From assembly GCA_963931925.1 (NCBI GenBank), contig OZ007569.1, positions 7,289,957 through 7,353,956 of the forward strand: a stretch of DNA of 64,000 nt, given 5' to 3'. The first letter of the stretch is position 1, and each line of letters begins with the position of its first letter. A model generated the notes under the pieces. That model ran no database searches. It had not been told where the DNA came from and worked only from the letters and a program-made list of their open reading frames with translations. This DNA is from Onchidella celtica. Lineage: Eukaryota; Mollusca; Gastropoda; Systellommatophora; Onchidiidae. Shown piece after piece: positions 35,024 to 48,300 of this stretch. Position numbers and translations under genes: made by a program.

Positions 35024-38000
35024 ATATATAAAAGGGAAATGTGATTAACGAAAGAAGTTAAAACTTTCTGAAAAGGCGCCACTTTTGAAGAATGTGCTCT
35101 GTGGAAGGGTCGCCCCCCCCCCCTGCTCCCCACCTAGATCCGCCACTTGCCTTGCCATTACAACGTTTATTCTGTATCCCACCCCACCCCTATTAACTTC
35201 ATAAGAAATGTCCCGTCTCCCTTGGGAGTCTTCCATCAAATGCTGTCAGAGTGACCTCCCATTTCCCTCAAACGTTTCTCGTGTCGAACTGCACTGTTCT
35301 GCTCTCGACGGCGCTGTAGATTAATAGAATTAAATATCAGAGAAGGAACCTCTTGGAAAAACAGAAGTAAATGAATTCTCAAAACAACCATCTTCTTTTC
35401 CTGTACAGTATTAAATCTTTAAGAGACCTTACGTTATTGGCTGTGCAGGAAATCTGGATAGAATTATTCTCTCATGAAATAACGAGCTCAAGAATTCTCT
35501 GAACGCACATTTTTTTTGTTTATTAGATCTATGGAGAAGCCTACTTTGTTGGCCGAGCAGGAAATATTATATATAAAAAGATATTAGGTTAAAAAATGTC
35601 AGTAAATAAGCTCGATTCAGAAGGAACATGACCCCCGTCAGACAAAGTTTAATCAACTATTATTTTTTATGCCACAAGGAGACAATCTCTGCTTAATAGC
35701 TGTGTTTTCAATGCTTGCTCCAGGTAAAGCAGTTAAGGCCAAGAATTGCATATTATGCATCACCATCAACAGTTCGTAGTATCTTATTAGAGATTAGATC
35801 TTTCCAGGAATAGATCCACGTCAGTGAAATCTATAACTTTATCGTGTCATGTCGAATCAGGTAACTATATGATACGTAAGGGGGTGGCAGAAAGAATGGG
35901 GGGGGGGGTGGGGGGGGGGTGAAGAAGGGGCTAATATGCCAAGTCATGAAAAAGATTTTCCATTGGGTAAAGTGAGTATGGTAGTCCGTGATTGGGTCAG
36001 TAGATCTATAGCCAGATGAGTTACTATAGGGTGCAGTCAGCCTGACGGACGTATTGAATGCAAAGAAAAGACAGGTCTATTTATCGATGAATTGATGAAC
36101 TGACGGATAGACAGACAGACAGTGACAAAAACTTGGAGGGAATAAAAGAATGATAACTAACGACATTGTGGTTTTCATTCTGGATCCAACAACACTGTCT
36201 GATCTTCCCCGAAACCCGGCCACCTTATAGCGTGTGTTAGCTATTTGCAACCAGCTAATTATAAACTTTGTACAACGGTCCATTGTCAGCTCATTAAATA
36301 TACCCATTTGATGTTCTTGTTTGACTTATTGATTAATTTGTAATTAAATATGCAGCCAGTGTTTCTATTGGAAATATAAGGACATGTTTCTTTTCCACTA
36401 ACTGGCTGTCTGGAAAAACACAGAGAACAGGGCTAAGGAAGAGAATGTGATAAGATCAAAGCAATGAAAACATGTAGGCAAAGGCTGAAGTGGGAGACAA
36501 ATTCATGCAAAATTACTTTGCAACACAAAAACTTGCAGGAGACCACACCAACCCCATCACGTAGGAAGGAAGTTTCATAATATCTGTCTGGACAAAGAAA
36601 GCTTATTGCCACTCTTAATGAAATCTCTCATTAGCGAAACTTTAAATCACTGGCATATATACATGTATACGTGGCCAAATTTTGTGCCAATATGTCATTA
36701 AAAGAGCAAATAATTCCCTCGCCAAATTTCTCAGCTTCTGGGATAAACCAGGGCTTACTGACTGGTATGACCACAAATATACACACAGCAGCCAAACAGG
36801 CGCTTGCGTCCACACATATTATATTTACATACCTCTCGGCACTCTTTGAGCACACGACTTTGTCTTGTGCAATTAATAAAAAAACACATAATGCAACAAG
36901 CAACAAGCAGTAGACATACAGACCGATAATCGTAGATGGATAGATGGAGAAATAAGTGTAGTCCAGATATCCTCCCTTCCTCCCAAACATCCAAGCACAA
37001 ATCTTTAATATGTCAGATCCCTAAAAGTTGTCAGCGAAAAGGCTAGAGAAACACGACGTAGCAACTATCTTTGGTTGTTGTTAACATTCTTTGCCCCTGC
37101 ATTGCCCTCACTTCAAACAGTGAATTCAAATAACATCTTTTATTTCTCCCTGACACCAGAGATGATGAATTTTAGATGAAGCCACACCAAAATAATGATC
37201 TCATGGAAACACATTATGTCGTAACACTTCAGGAGTAAAAGGACACGCTCTATGAATTATTCATAAGCCAGAAATTATTGATACGCTCCCAACATCCACG
37301 ATGTCTCTTGGCTTAGAAACACAGGGACTTGTTCATTGAATCTATCATGAAAATGTTTTGCACGCTTTATAATGTTCATTATTGTTTTAACAAGAGGCCA
37401 CCATGATCGAGATGTCATACTCAATGGTTCTTAGTGTTTTGGTGTGGGGCTGTGTTGAGGTACATAGAAAACAAGTAAAACAAAACTGAGAGTATATTAT
37501 CAGACCTAGTAACTGTCCCTTATTTGACAGGATTGCCCTGTACTTAGGATGCTGGGGGGGGGGGGGGGAGGCGTGAGAAAAAAGTACGAAAAAGGATTTC
37601 CTGCCAGTTTGAGGATAAAGGCCAGTCTAGTAAGGCTCAAAACAGTAATGACAGTGTGCACATTATACCACTGTACGAAGAGTATATTATGCCATCTGTG
37701 ATGAAGTGAGTAACAGCGTTGTGTATTCGCATTCTATGAAAACCAGAACTGATAGTTCCAGTTTGCTTTCAGGGCAGGGGTTTGTGTGCCCAATGAGATG
37801 TCTCTTAGAAGTAGCCATTTAGTTGGCGGGTCTGATATATATCCTACATCTTCACGCGTTTTGAGTCTGCTACCGTCGGTGGCGTATCCAGATGGCTACG
37901 TCCATGGAGATGCTAAAACTTTTCTTTGTGTCTTGGCCAGTTGAAGAATTTATTTGAGTTAGGCAAGAACATCAAACGCAAGCAGCTGATATTTCGTGAA

Positions 38001-38267
38001 ATTTCTTCCCTTCCTTTTCACAACACGCCTGGCTACGATGTGTAAGATCAGACCGAGACTGCTCTCCAGGTGATGCGTTACGAATCTTTTCCCTTTCCCG
38101 TTTCGCTGTGTTGTTTCCTTCTAACTAGACGCCCTTAGGGCCCTCCAGCAGTCGATAATAGAATTACGTCATTCCAACATTTAATTGCTGTTTTCTGCTT
38201 GAGATTAGAGAGTAGAATCTAACACCCTACAATTTTTGCCATTGGCAGGGCCTCGTCCTCCCAGCAT
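35024..38267. other. Unassigned DNA upstream of the channel gene
   Basis: 3.2 kb with C9 at 35114, G9-G10 runs at 35900-35920, G17-type run at 37555-37569 and no recognised repeats or genes. A minus-strand frame of 119 codons (36631-36990) is hydrophobic but has no family motif. Confidence 0.4.
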
Positions 38268-38741
38268 GATGGAGTTCCTTAGGACAAGTAAAAAGAGAAA
38301 AAAAACCCCAAAACATCAGTTATCACACGCAAACATCGGCTTACTGGCTCGTCAATAATCCCCGAAACACTCGGTGCATTGACATAAAACAAGATTATAT
38401 AAAGTGACAAGCGGTTCTGTTTATACGGTGATTTATCCAAAAATACGACCAGGGGTACATACGTCAACTACATAAAGTGCACACGTTCGGAAAGAGCTGG
38501 GGGAGGGGGTGGGAGAGACGCACAGCTTGTGAAAAGTATACATGGCAAAGGGGAGGGTTGTGTTCTGAGGAGCGGTCCCATCCTGATGGAACTCTCTAGC
38601 ACAAGGAAAAGGGAAAAGCACGATCTGTCACATGCCAAAATTCCCGAAATACATAGTTCACAGACACCAAACAGGATTACACAAACTGAAAAGCGTTCTA
38701 GTTCTGTTCTTGTCGTGACTTATCAAACGTTCAGGCAGTGA
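38268..38741 (+). repeat. Diverged tandem duplication 0.4-0.9 kb before the channel start
   Basis: 38268-38445 and 38583-38735 align in order through several shared blocks (GATGGA...CT; ATC..TTATCACA/ATCTGTCACATGC; CCCGAAA.AC; AACA.GATTA; AAGCG.TTC; GACTTATC-like ends) with many changes. An old duplication of about 165 bases in the presumed promoter or 5' region of the K2P gene. Confidence 0.45.
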
Positions 38742-39016
38742 TAAACACAGGCAGCATAACCAACACCAACTTCTTATATGTCTTTAAGTTTGGCAGTGAT
38801 GATTTATGTTCTTGATAGCCTTGATTGTCATTATTAACAATGTCTGCGTGCATTACCTTCACCACTGTCATCCCTGAGCAACATCTGTGTCATATGTGGT
38901 AATTTCTCTTTGAAGAGCGGAGATAAGGCTCTGTCTGAAAGTACATACTACATGAGTTTAACCATACGTTTCTTTCCCACTTTTCAGTATAACACTACTT
39001 AAGACTAAGACCATCC

Positions 39017-39280
39017 ATGACAAAACACACCACGCTATCTGGTCTGAAAAGCAGCAGCATTATCCGCGAGACCACCAGCGACAACAGCAGCAGCACCATT
39101 ATCATCATCATCGAGGACAACTACTGCAACATCATCAATAACATCAAGGATGAAGAGGAAGATTTATGTTGTGATGGTGGCCATAACTTTCGCCTATCTC
39201 ATTGTCGGTGCGCTCGTCTTTCATTTTATGGAGGGAAAAAACGAAAGGGATGCCAAAAAATCTTTTGCTGTAGATCATGA
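39017..39280 (+). other. Upstream reading frame overlapping the channel start
   Basis: An AUG at 39017 opens 87 codons in a different frame, rich in Ser and Ile from CAG/ATC repeats, running across the channel start at 39150. If the transcript begins upstream of 39017 it would be an overlapping upstream ORF that reduces translation of the channel. A pyrimidine tract and AG at 38969-38987 could be the acceptor of a 5' UTR intron. Confidence 0.25.
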
Positions 39281-39291
39281 AGAGTTTTTGA
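39150..39291 (+). CDS. K2P exon 1: N-terminus, M1
   Basis: 47 codons plus one base, donor TTGA/GTAAGT. The very short cytoplasmic N-terminus (three residues before M1) is usual for some K2P channels. A (GA)n tract starts only about 25 bases after the donor. Confidence 0.85.
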
Positions 39292-39320
39292 GTAAGTTGT
39301 TTTTATTTATGTTGAGAGAG

Positions 39321-39398
<78 letters not shown>

Positions 39399-42300
39399 AG
39401 GGAGGGAGGGAGGGAGGGAGGGAGATAGCTTTATTGCTGTTTTAAACTGTCTTTGGTTATTAATGTCTTCATTGATCATAATTAGTGCCGTGTGTCTTAA
39501 ATGATGCATGCCGGTCTAGATATCTTAACACTCGATCCCTTTTCAACATGCATCAACTACGTTGTTCCGCGGGAAGTAGAACAAAAAAAAATCAGTTGTG
39601 TCAGCATGGAGTTATTGATGTGTGCTGTATCTGATAACAATAAGAATCCGTATCAGGTGCTGGAGGGCGAAACAACCGGGTATATGTTTCATGCCGGCGT
39701 ATTTCCTCAATGCTTGTAAGAGTGAAAAGTTACATCAAGATGACTGGCAGTAATGAGCATCGAGACAAACAAAGAACTGCAGCTCTTGGGGAGCGAGTCT
39801 ACAGAAGATCTTTACAAGTAGAGGTCCGAACGTCATGTTTTATGAGTCAAATTGTGAAATAACTTATTAATTCGAGGTCAATGTGTACACCCTGTGGCCA
39901 AATTGCATTTCATTTTGCGCGGTGAAGGTTTCTAGATTTAGAATATGATTAGAATTAGGATTAGATTTGGCCAGTTGACTATTGAAGAACAATTTCGTTG
40001 GCGGCAAAGCCACAATAACATTTTCTGAAATTGGTGTCACATAAATCAGGGCCGTAGTTTTTGTTGTTCCAATCCCACTTTTTGGACAACTGAGAAATTC
40101 GACATTAAACGTTTGCGGCATCTATTATATATTTCAGTAACTCGCAACCTTTGGCATGACTAACTGACCAAACTATACACTCTTCAGGCCTCAAATTTGG
40201 CAGGAAGGTGGCAATTAAGATAAGGAAGATGATGGCTATAATTAAAAGTTGTTTACTTCAAGCATGTATTTTTAAAAAATAACAATGGTTATTGCTATGT
40301 AACATCTGTATTTCTGTGGTTTTTATGATATTTCGTGAATCTGTATATTTGCATGTTTGTTTCGTAATATATAGTACCGTGCATGTCATAAAAAGTAACC
40401 GTATCAAGCGTTCAGTTTGGTGCGCAGTGTTCTGGTGCGCATGAGTTCTAAAGCAAGACTGTAGTTTATTACTTTTATTATACTAGAGAGAGAGGGGGGG
40501 GGGGGATCACATGATTGTTTATTCTGGGCAATGCCCGGTAGCTCATCTAGTTAGTTATATGATAAAGTGTTAGCATAAACTGCAAACTCCGAACATCTTG
40601 ATAATTGCCACAACGCACTCTAAACAAGTGTCAAGGCGTGCATTTGTTATACCTCTTCAACATATTAAAAGATCTCCAGTTTTTCAGAAAACTGACATAG
40701 AACTAACAAGAACTACGGTCGGGAAATTAGACCCAAGAATCCTGTGTGAGTATTTTGGCCTGATGACCCAGATAACTTCTATCTGAAACATTTGTTTCTT
40801 TCAGAAAACCACACGTGTATCACGCCAGAGATTCTACATGAGTATGTGCTACGAGTGATAGAAACTCATGCAGAGGGCGTGGCAGTTGCCAGGATCACTG
40901 GGAAAAATACAAGCGGCAACGTCACCAACATCGACTCCGAAATTGAAGACACTGGTACAAAATGGGATGTGGCGTCTTCGATACTGTTCTGCATAACTGT
41001 TATTAGTACCATAGGTGAGTAAAATAAAATATCGTAATAGGCTTAAACTTAATCAGTAGTTAATCACTGGATATATCTCAACTTGAAGATAAACTCTTTA
41101 CTTGCACGGTATAGAAATTTACAGCATGCTGTGTCAGTAGTAGCTGAAACTCATGGCAATGCAGATAAAAGAGTGTCTGATTTAGATAGTTACATTTGGA
41201 ACACATTGTGCATACATACATACGTACAGAATCACGTTGATAGAGATAAGATGAGATAATAATCAATTTAAGAGAATGCACATGGTACGTACATCTCACG
41301 CAACATTACATAAACAGATCATAACTTAATAACAGGCTTGTTACGTGAAGTAACGTGGCTTGGAACCTTGGTAAAGTATGGCTCACATGTAGCTATCATG
41401 TCTTGTTGAGGCGAATTCTCCACAGCACAAAAAGGGCAAACGTTTGGATCGCTCATCGTGAAACAGCTGCTAATTCACAGTTTTTATGGTTGCTAATTAT
41501 CTTCAAGCAGATATGAAAGTGCACTTATTCACAAAGAGCCTTCATAAAACTGACTACAGGTGGACAAAGACTCCATGTCAATGTGTACCCAGCCAGGCAC
41601 CCTGCGCGAATCTGACGTGTAGGACTGACGTTTGACGTCAAGTTGGCACAGGAATGTCATCGTTTCTACTGAAATCCCTAGTTAGGACATCGCACCGCCA
41701 TCGGCTTGATGTAGGGAACCTGCCACTGCGGTAATCCTACCAATCTTACGAAAATATTTATCAGATTGACGTAGGGTTGCCGGCTGGGTATAGACTATTT
41801 TGTGAGTCCACTGATCAGACAGCCGTGATCCACTTAACAGGCGCGCATGAACCGATTTTGAATGGCCGGCTAGTTGGAATCTTGACGTCACGAATTCAGT
41901 TTCAATGAGACCACGCGCACTGGCCAACCCATGAACTCAGTGTCCGTGATGTCACTATCAAACTAGTCGACCTATTGATTGATGCGCGTTCAGACTTGCA
42001 CTTTTGGCGAGTTTACGTCACAACGTGTGTATGGGAGTTTGAAACGCCAGTGCATGACTTTACTGTTGACTACGTTTATGTGTGTGGGGAACAATGTCAA
42101 TTCGTGACCTCAGAGAGTTTGACAGTGGGGCCATCCGCAAAGTACGGACGCTGGATTCTAGCGACTCTTTATCCCCCTCCCCCCCTCCCCAGCGGATATT
42201 TTCAAACACGGATAGCTTCAACCCCGTCTTCTCCCTTTCTTACGAGAACATCACTAGAATGATGAATGTCTATGGAGTTTTAAATCTAAAAGTGGCATTT

Positions 42301-45300
42301 TTTTTCGGACTCTAGAAACACAATCTTTGTTTGCTGTTGTAGTTAAGGGACCAAAGTCTAATTACTAAACCAAATGAAGAAATACCGAGTTGAATTTACT
42401 GCTGATCTATGTAAAATGCCACCGTTCCCTAACAAAAGCCAGTCTTAGTTCGATCTTTATATTACCATGCAACTATTTATTATTATTTTTTTTAAAAGAA
42501 AAGTGAATAAAACCAAACTTTTTCATTGACTGCTATGATTGAAAAGCTCCCCAGAATCGTTACCAATGTACGTTTTTCAAAGGCTGGGATCAGTCGACCC
42601 TTCTTCTCTCCTGCCAAGTACATGCATACTATTAATTATGGATGGCACCATCAGAAAACAATGAACTTTGTTTACGTGCTAGGGTATTATATCGCCGGTG
42701 TCGGGAGCAAATCCCTTATTTCTATTTGAGCACTTTTTACAATAGGAAGAAGAAACTAATTTAAAGTTTATCCGCAAGACATTGCAATGAATGATTAGAT
42801 GAAATCGACCTAGTTTATGATCAGTTTTCCAAACCACTGGGCGGTAACTTTTGATATTTTGAGCAAAACTATTTTAAATTCAAAGCTAATGCGCGACATT
42901 CAAACTTTCGTGCACCATTTTCAGGTGCGCGCCAACATTCTGATGTGTGCGGCACCAATACGATGACTGCGCCGCCGCGCACCCGCGCAGCTTAGAGGGA
43001 ACATTGGTTACGATCTTTAATCATCAGTGCAGCTTTCATTATTAATAATTTTCACACAGAAGGAGAAAATCAAACTTAAAATGTAAAACGTACTTAAAAG
43101 GGGACAGATAATGCTGCGTTCCCGAGTCGTGCAGACGGGCGTGGTTGTATTTTGTCTTTACACGTGTTGTCTGAGCCTCTGGTGCTGGAATAACAAGACA
43201 GAGAGAAAAACTGATTTGCATAATGGCACAGAACACAGGATTGGCACAGCTGCTGTAACTTCATGTACGTTGTCATCAATACAGAATTACAATAGATGAG
43301 ACATTTAGAAAATATGATAACGCTTCACATGAGTGAATCACCGAAAGTGCAGTACACAGCAAAATGAACTCTCGTGAAAACCAATTGAAAAATACTGAGA
43401 CATGATGGAAAAGCAAAACAGGCTGAGAAAATACTGGTCAAAATATTTCAAAAATAACCATGAAAAATTTGTGGGATGGCAGCATGACTTAGAACAAGTT
43501 AAGATGTTGCATCCTTATAAGAAAAATGCTCTTTAATTTTTTTCAGTAAGCAAAACAAAATATCATTTACTTCTTTGGCCACATTTTAACTGAGAAAACA
43601 TTTATGAAAATCTATGGTTTCGCTGCAGAGCTTGAAACAAAGTTAAATTGTGGCCTCCCTAAAAGAAAATGCTCATTAAATTTTCCCAGTAAGCAAAACA
43701 AAATATTATTTTTGGGGCCACATTTTAACTGAGAAAACATTTTTCGTGTCTATTTTTGAGTGAATGTTTGAAATGAATCGGACTTGTGCTGTCGCCAAAT
43801 CTTCATGCCAAGTGTTCATCAGAGAAGCAAAGAACTCCGACTGCCAAATTCCTTTGTTAATAGGATAAGCCTAACACTTACTGACGGTTTTACTACTCTC
43901 AAACGGACGCTGGCGTTCAAGCATATTCATACAGTAGACCACTCAGAGCATTCCTTCTTCGCGCGGCGCTCTTACACGTTTTTCTACTCAGCAAGAGCAA
44001 GACTGCCAGTACAGGGGAAACCTCTCTAACCACAGGCAGACCACGGATCTGCACTGATTTACGTCTTCTACCCACAAATGCGGAAATAAAAACATGAAAG
44101 TATCTGCGCCCGCTTTTTGATGTAGACAAGTACAGGGGTACACTGAACTAGGGATGGGTTGAGCAAGTCCAGTTGTTACACAAAGCGCAGCGTCAACATG
44201 GCGTGTTTTTGCAAAGCACATTATTTTTATATGTAAAGATAAGCTGGCTATCATCGTATGGACCATCTGTACCACTCGTTTCATTTGCCAGGCATAAACA
44301 TATGCATGTTATTGCTCTCGGATGTACCTGTAATTGTAGCTAAAAACCTAATCGACTGATGAGTAGATCAAGAGTATCGCGAGAGACATGTTCATTGTAC
44401 CCGGGTTTATAACTTTGTTATTTTTACATTTTTATTTGGAGCCTGGATATGTGCGGGTAGCAGTGGTATTCCTGGGACGTTCAATCATTGTGAGGAGGGG
44501 CGGGAGTGGGGTTGTGTGACTTCCTTATTGATCAAACCTTTGCCCTCACATGTTTTGTTACATACAAGCGCTGTGTCACATTTTTTTTTTTATTTAGCTG
44601 AGGAAATACACGTGTACAGTTCTCAGCTTTCTGATGTCATGTATCTGACCTTGAATTCAAATCTCTGAAGGCAAAAATTAAGGAATGTGAATTACAATAT
44701 ATAAAAACCGTAGGCATTTCTTTGTTTCTTCCGGCAGTGCTGACTAAAATGCAGAAATATGTAGCAGGTAAAATGTATTTCAAATACTACAGGGTGAATG
44801 TCAGCGAGCAGTATTATGCTGTGTCTGGCGCTGTAGCCTACAACAGAGAAGCTCATAAATTATTGTTCAGTAGAAACGTAAGTTTACATGATTTGACAAA
44901 ACACACAAAACGACAGACATAACGACAAGATCCGGGCTCCTTACAGTCTTGGCACAGTTTTGTAACCTACCGAAAGGTGACGTCAGAGCTTCTTGAAATA
45001 CTACTCTCACAACGAACAACACACCAACTTTCGTCTCCACCTGCTTTTCTACTTAGGCGATGTGTATCGACCAATGGAATCCCGCGTTCTCTCTTAAAAC
45101 AACAATAACATTAATAAAAAATTGCAGCTATTGATATAATTGATCTAAAAATATGGATTTCAGACATTAATTAGCTAAATTATTGACTAGCATTGCTAAT
45201 ACGCCAGACGTAAAATCCACTGAGCTGAACAAGGACGAACGTGTTGGGGTTTCTCATTACCAAGACCTTTGAAGCTAAGGAGGGCTTAACAGCATAATGT

Positions 45301-48300
45301 TGTTATTTTGTCTTAGACGCAAGGGTGTTTGAAGAATGTGGCAAAGGGCAAGAAACTGCAGGTGGATAATCTGCAAGGGAAATAATTAACACTAGACATA
45401 CAGAATTGAATAAAAGTGGTAATTGAAACTAAGAAACGAACAAGCATACAAAGAAACTAAAATGTGCAGGCCTATTTTTGTTATCATCAGCCACACTATT
45501 TATGAAAGCAGTGTTACTAGTTAAAAGAGGTAACTACACAACTGCCTTGTTGGTAATATGAATTTAAGTGCTAAATGGTCCAAAGACATTGACTGAAATG
45601 AAAAGGACAAAATGCAGACATTTAATAGGTTGATAGATAGCAAGATAGTCGAGCAGAAAAACGAATCAGTTGATTTGTCAATATAAGAGCCCGTGGAAAG
45701 ACAACACTGAAATGTGTGTAATGAGAAGAAGCTGCCGGTATCTCCGCGGCGCTAATCAAACAGGACAATTGCTACATTAAACAAACATCAGAGAAACAAA
45801 AAATGGCATTCCTATAATAATATTCAAAAGTAGTTATAAACATTCGGGTTGGGAATCTGCGTCCCTTCAGTCTGAATTTTTCTATTCAGCCCGGCTATGC
45901 ATTACATATCACATGCCATGCGCATACTCTTAGATTACGCAATTTCATTCACGTCAACCTTTTAAGCAGCTCCAATTCCTCCCCCCCCCCTCCCCCAAGT
46001 AATTTCTGTCACCAAAAGCGCGAGATTCGTACCGATACTGCTAAGTTATTTTTGCGCCATTAGCTTAGGAAGAAGAGGTGATGTAACGTCTGGATCTATA
46101 TACATGAGCAGACCAGAAGATGTACTGACGTATCTCATAAAAATGGTCACAAAGTTTGGAAAATTTACGTCACTGATACTATTTTTGCTTCCAGTGCTGC
46201 TGAAACTGGACAACTGTGTTTCCATTTGGATTGTGTATACTTTGATGTAATGAAATATATTTTGAAGAATGTGATCCCTATTATATCCAAGCGGGTAGCC
46301 CCAGTCGATATGGAAATATCCAGAATATTTTTTTCTTTCTTTTCTCCTCTTTCTCCCGATAATGACGTGTCTCAAAGTCGTTTGTAAATGATTTTTTTTC
46401 TCCTGTTCTTGCTGATGTCGTCAGAGGCCCAGTAGTGCATCACTGAATACCGGAGGTCACTTAAAAAAGGAAACAGTTTTACTAGTTGTATCTTTGATTA
46501 AGATTTTTAAAAAATCACTTTGTATATGGTGCCAAAATATTGCATAAGGCAACAATTTTCCATAATCTGGCATATAGCACAACCTTCAAAAGTTGCTTGG
46601 GTACTGACCACGGACGTCTTCAGTTATTGGTTAAGTGGGCTGATTACACATACGGGCCTATTGAGAAAACAGTCGCTAAAGAAATGGCCGTTTCATTGTG
46701 TTCAAAGTGTTTAGCAGAAGAGAATTGCACACGATTACACGACAGCTCGGTTACTTTCCCTGTGGTTAAAATTATTGGTGTTTATTAAGACGACACATCC
46801 AGTCACTTCCTTTCACGTACCCATGGTTTCTTACTATGACTCATTGCTGTTCTAAGCCAAAGTGAGTGTCTAAATTATTCCGTGGCCTGCATTGACGAAA
46901 TAGCATCGGGACAGGCACCATTTCCTTTTTTGGACAATTTGAACGTTATTTATCGTAAAGGCTAAATTTTATACTGACATACATTGCAAAAGTAGTATCA
47001 GGTTTCATCTATATTTTTACCCTTATGGCGTCACCCCAAGATCTTTAGTTGAAATTCAAAAATAGCACAGTGCACAAAATGTGCTGTCTGAATTCTCTCT
47101 GAATTAGTTCATTTGATTCAACATGTTTTACGTACATAGACATATAAATATTCAGGATAAGAAAATGCCGATATCGATTTAAACAAAATAACCCTTGAAC
47201 ATCGGACATGGATTTGCAGTTTGTAAAAGATTGGTGTCTCGAGCTAAGGTTGAATTGGAGACAAACAACCCAGAATAGCAACTTTGAAATCCACCCATGG
47301 TTATTTTCAGGAGTAGATTTTTGAAGTTGTTTCTAAATTTACACCTGGCCAGGCTTACGTAGGGATTGTGTCGGATGTTCCATTCAGTCCCAGGTGTACT
47401 CGTAATGACAAATGTATCTCACAGATCACAGTGTCTGACCTGACGTGAGATGAGAGATAACAAGCCACTAGCTTTGATTACATGTCAGATTTAATTAGCT
47501 TAATTAAACAACGAAACTATATTGGCACACCGAATTTTACAGCCAACGGAAAGAAATGTTTACCTTTTCAGAGAGGTAGCGAATTTTGGTTGGGAGATAG
47601 AGTCTATACTTTACATCATTATTAATTATGATAATTTTCATAGAGATGGAGTCACTGTTGTTCAGAGGAAGTGAATCAACGCAGATAAAAATCAGAGAAA
47701 AGTGGACAACCATTTAAAGAAAAAGATATCAACTAAATAAAAGAGAAGAAATGATTTGTTTTAGACTACTATCCTGACTCGAAAGATAAAAACGAAAACA
47801 CACGATGGTGTTCTGGGAAACGCACAGGAAAGTGTTGGTTGAAAGTTTACATTTTACTTCCGTAACTCTGTCATCTTCATACGATTTGCTGACACTATTC
47901 TTTGATTCATGAAAAGAACACAACAAGAATGAAATAGAAATGATACATAAGTACTTTGTTGTTCTATTCCATTCCCAGCACGAGAGCAGAGTGACCTTGT
48001 GATCTCCCAAGAGTTACTGTGACATAAATGACGCTAATCTCGATTGTTTTGCCAAGACTTACCAGACCTACTCTGAATGTTTACAGGTTATGGCAACATG
48101 TCACCCAAGACATGGAACGGCCAATTGTTCTGCATCTTCTACGCACTGATAGGAATTCCTATGTTCGCGGCGGTGCTGGTTGGCACAGGGGAGAGACTCC
48201 AGATTCCCATCAAAAAGATTCATACAGGCAGGCCATGGATTAAAGACAATCCGTCCAGAGATGAGAAGTTCAAATCCATAATTTTACTGTCAATCGGTAA

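Noticed and set aside
36631-36990. Hydrophobic 119-codon frame on the minus strand, membrane-protein-like
   Set aside because: No family motif, no splice context, and many equally long random frames in this AT-rich DNA.
44722-44922. Extra exon in K2P intron 2 after TTCTTCCGGCAG
   Set aside because: Exons 2 and 3 join exactly within the TIGYG filter, leaving no room for an inserted exon; the frame has no motif.
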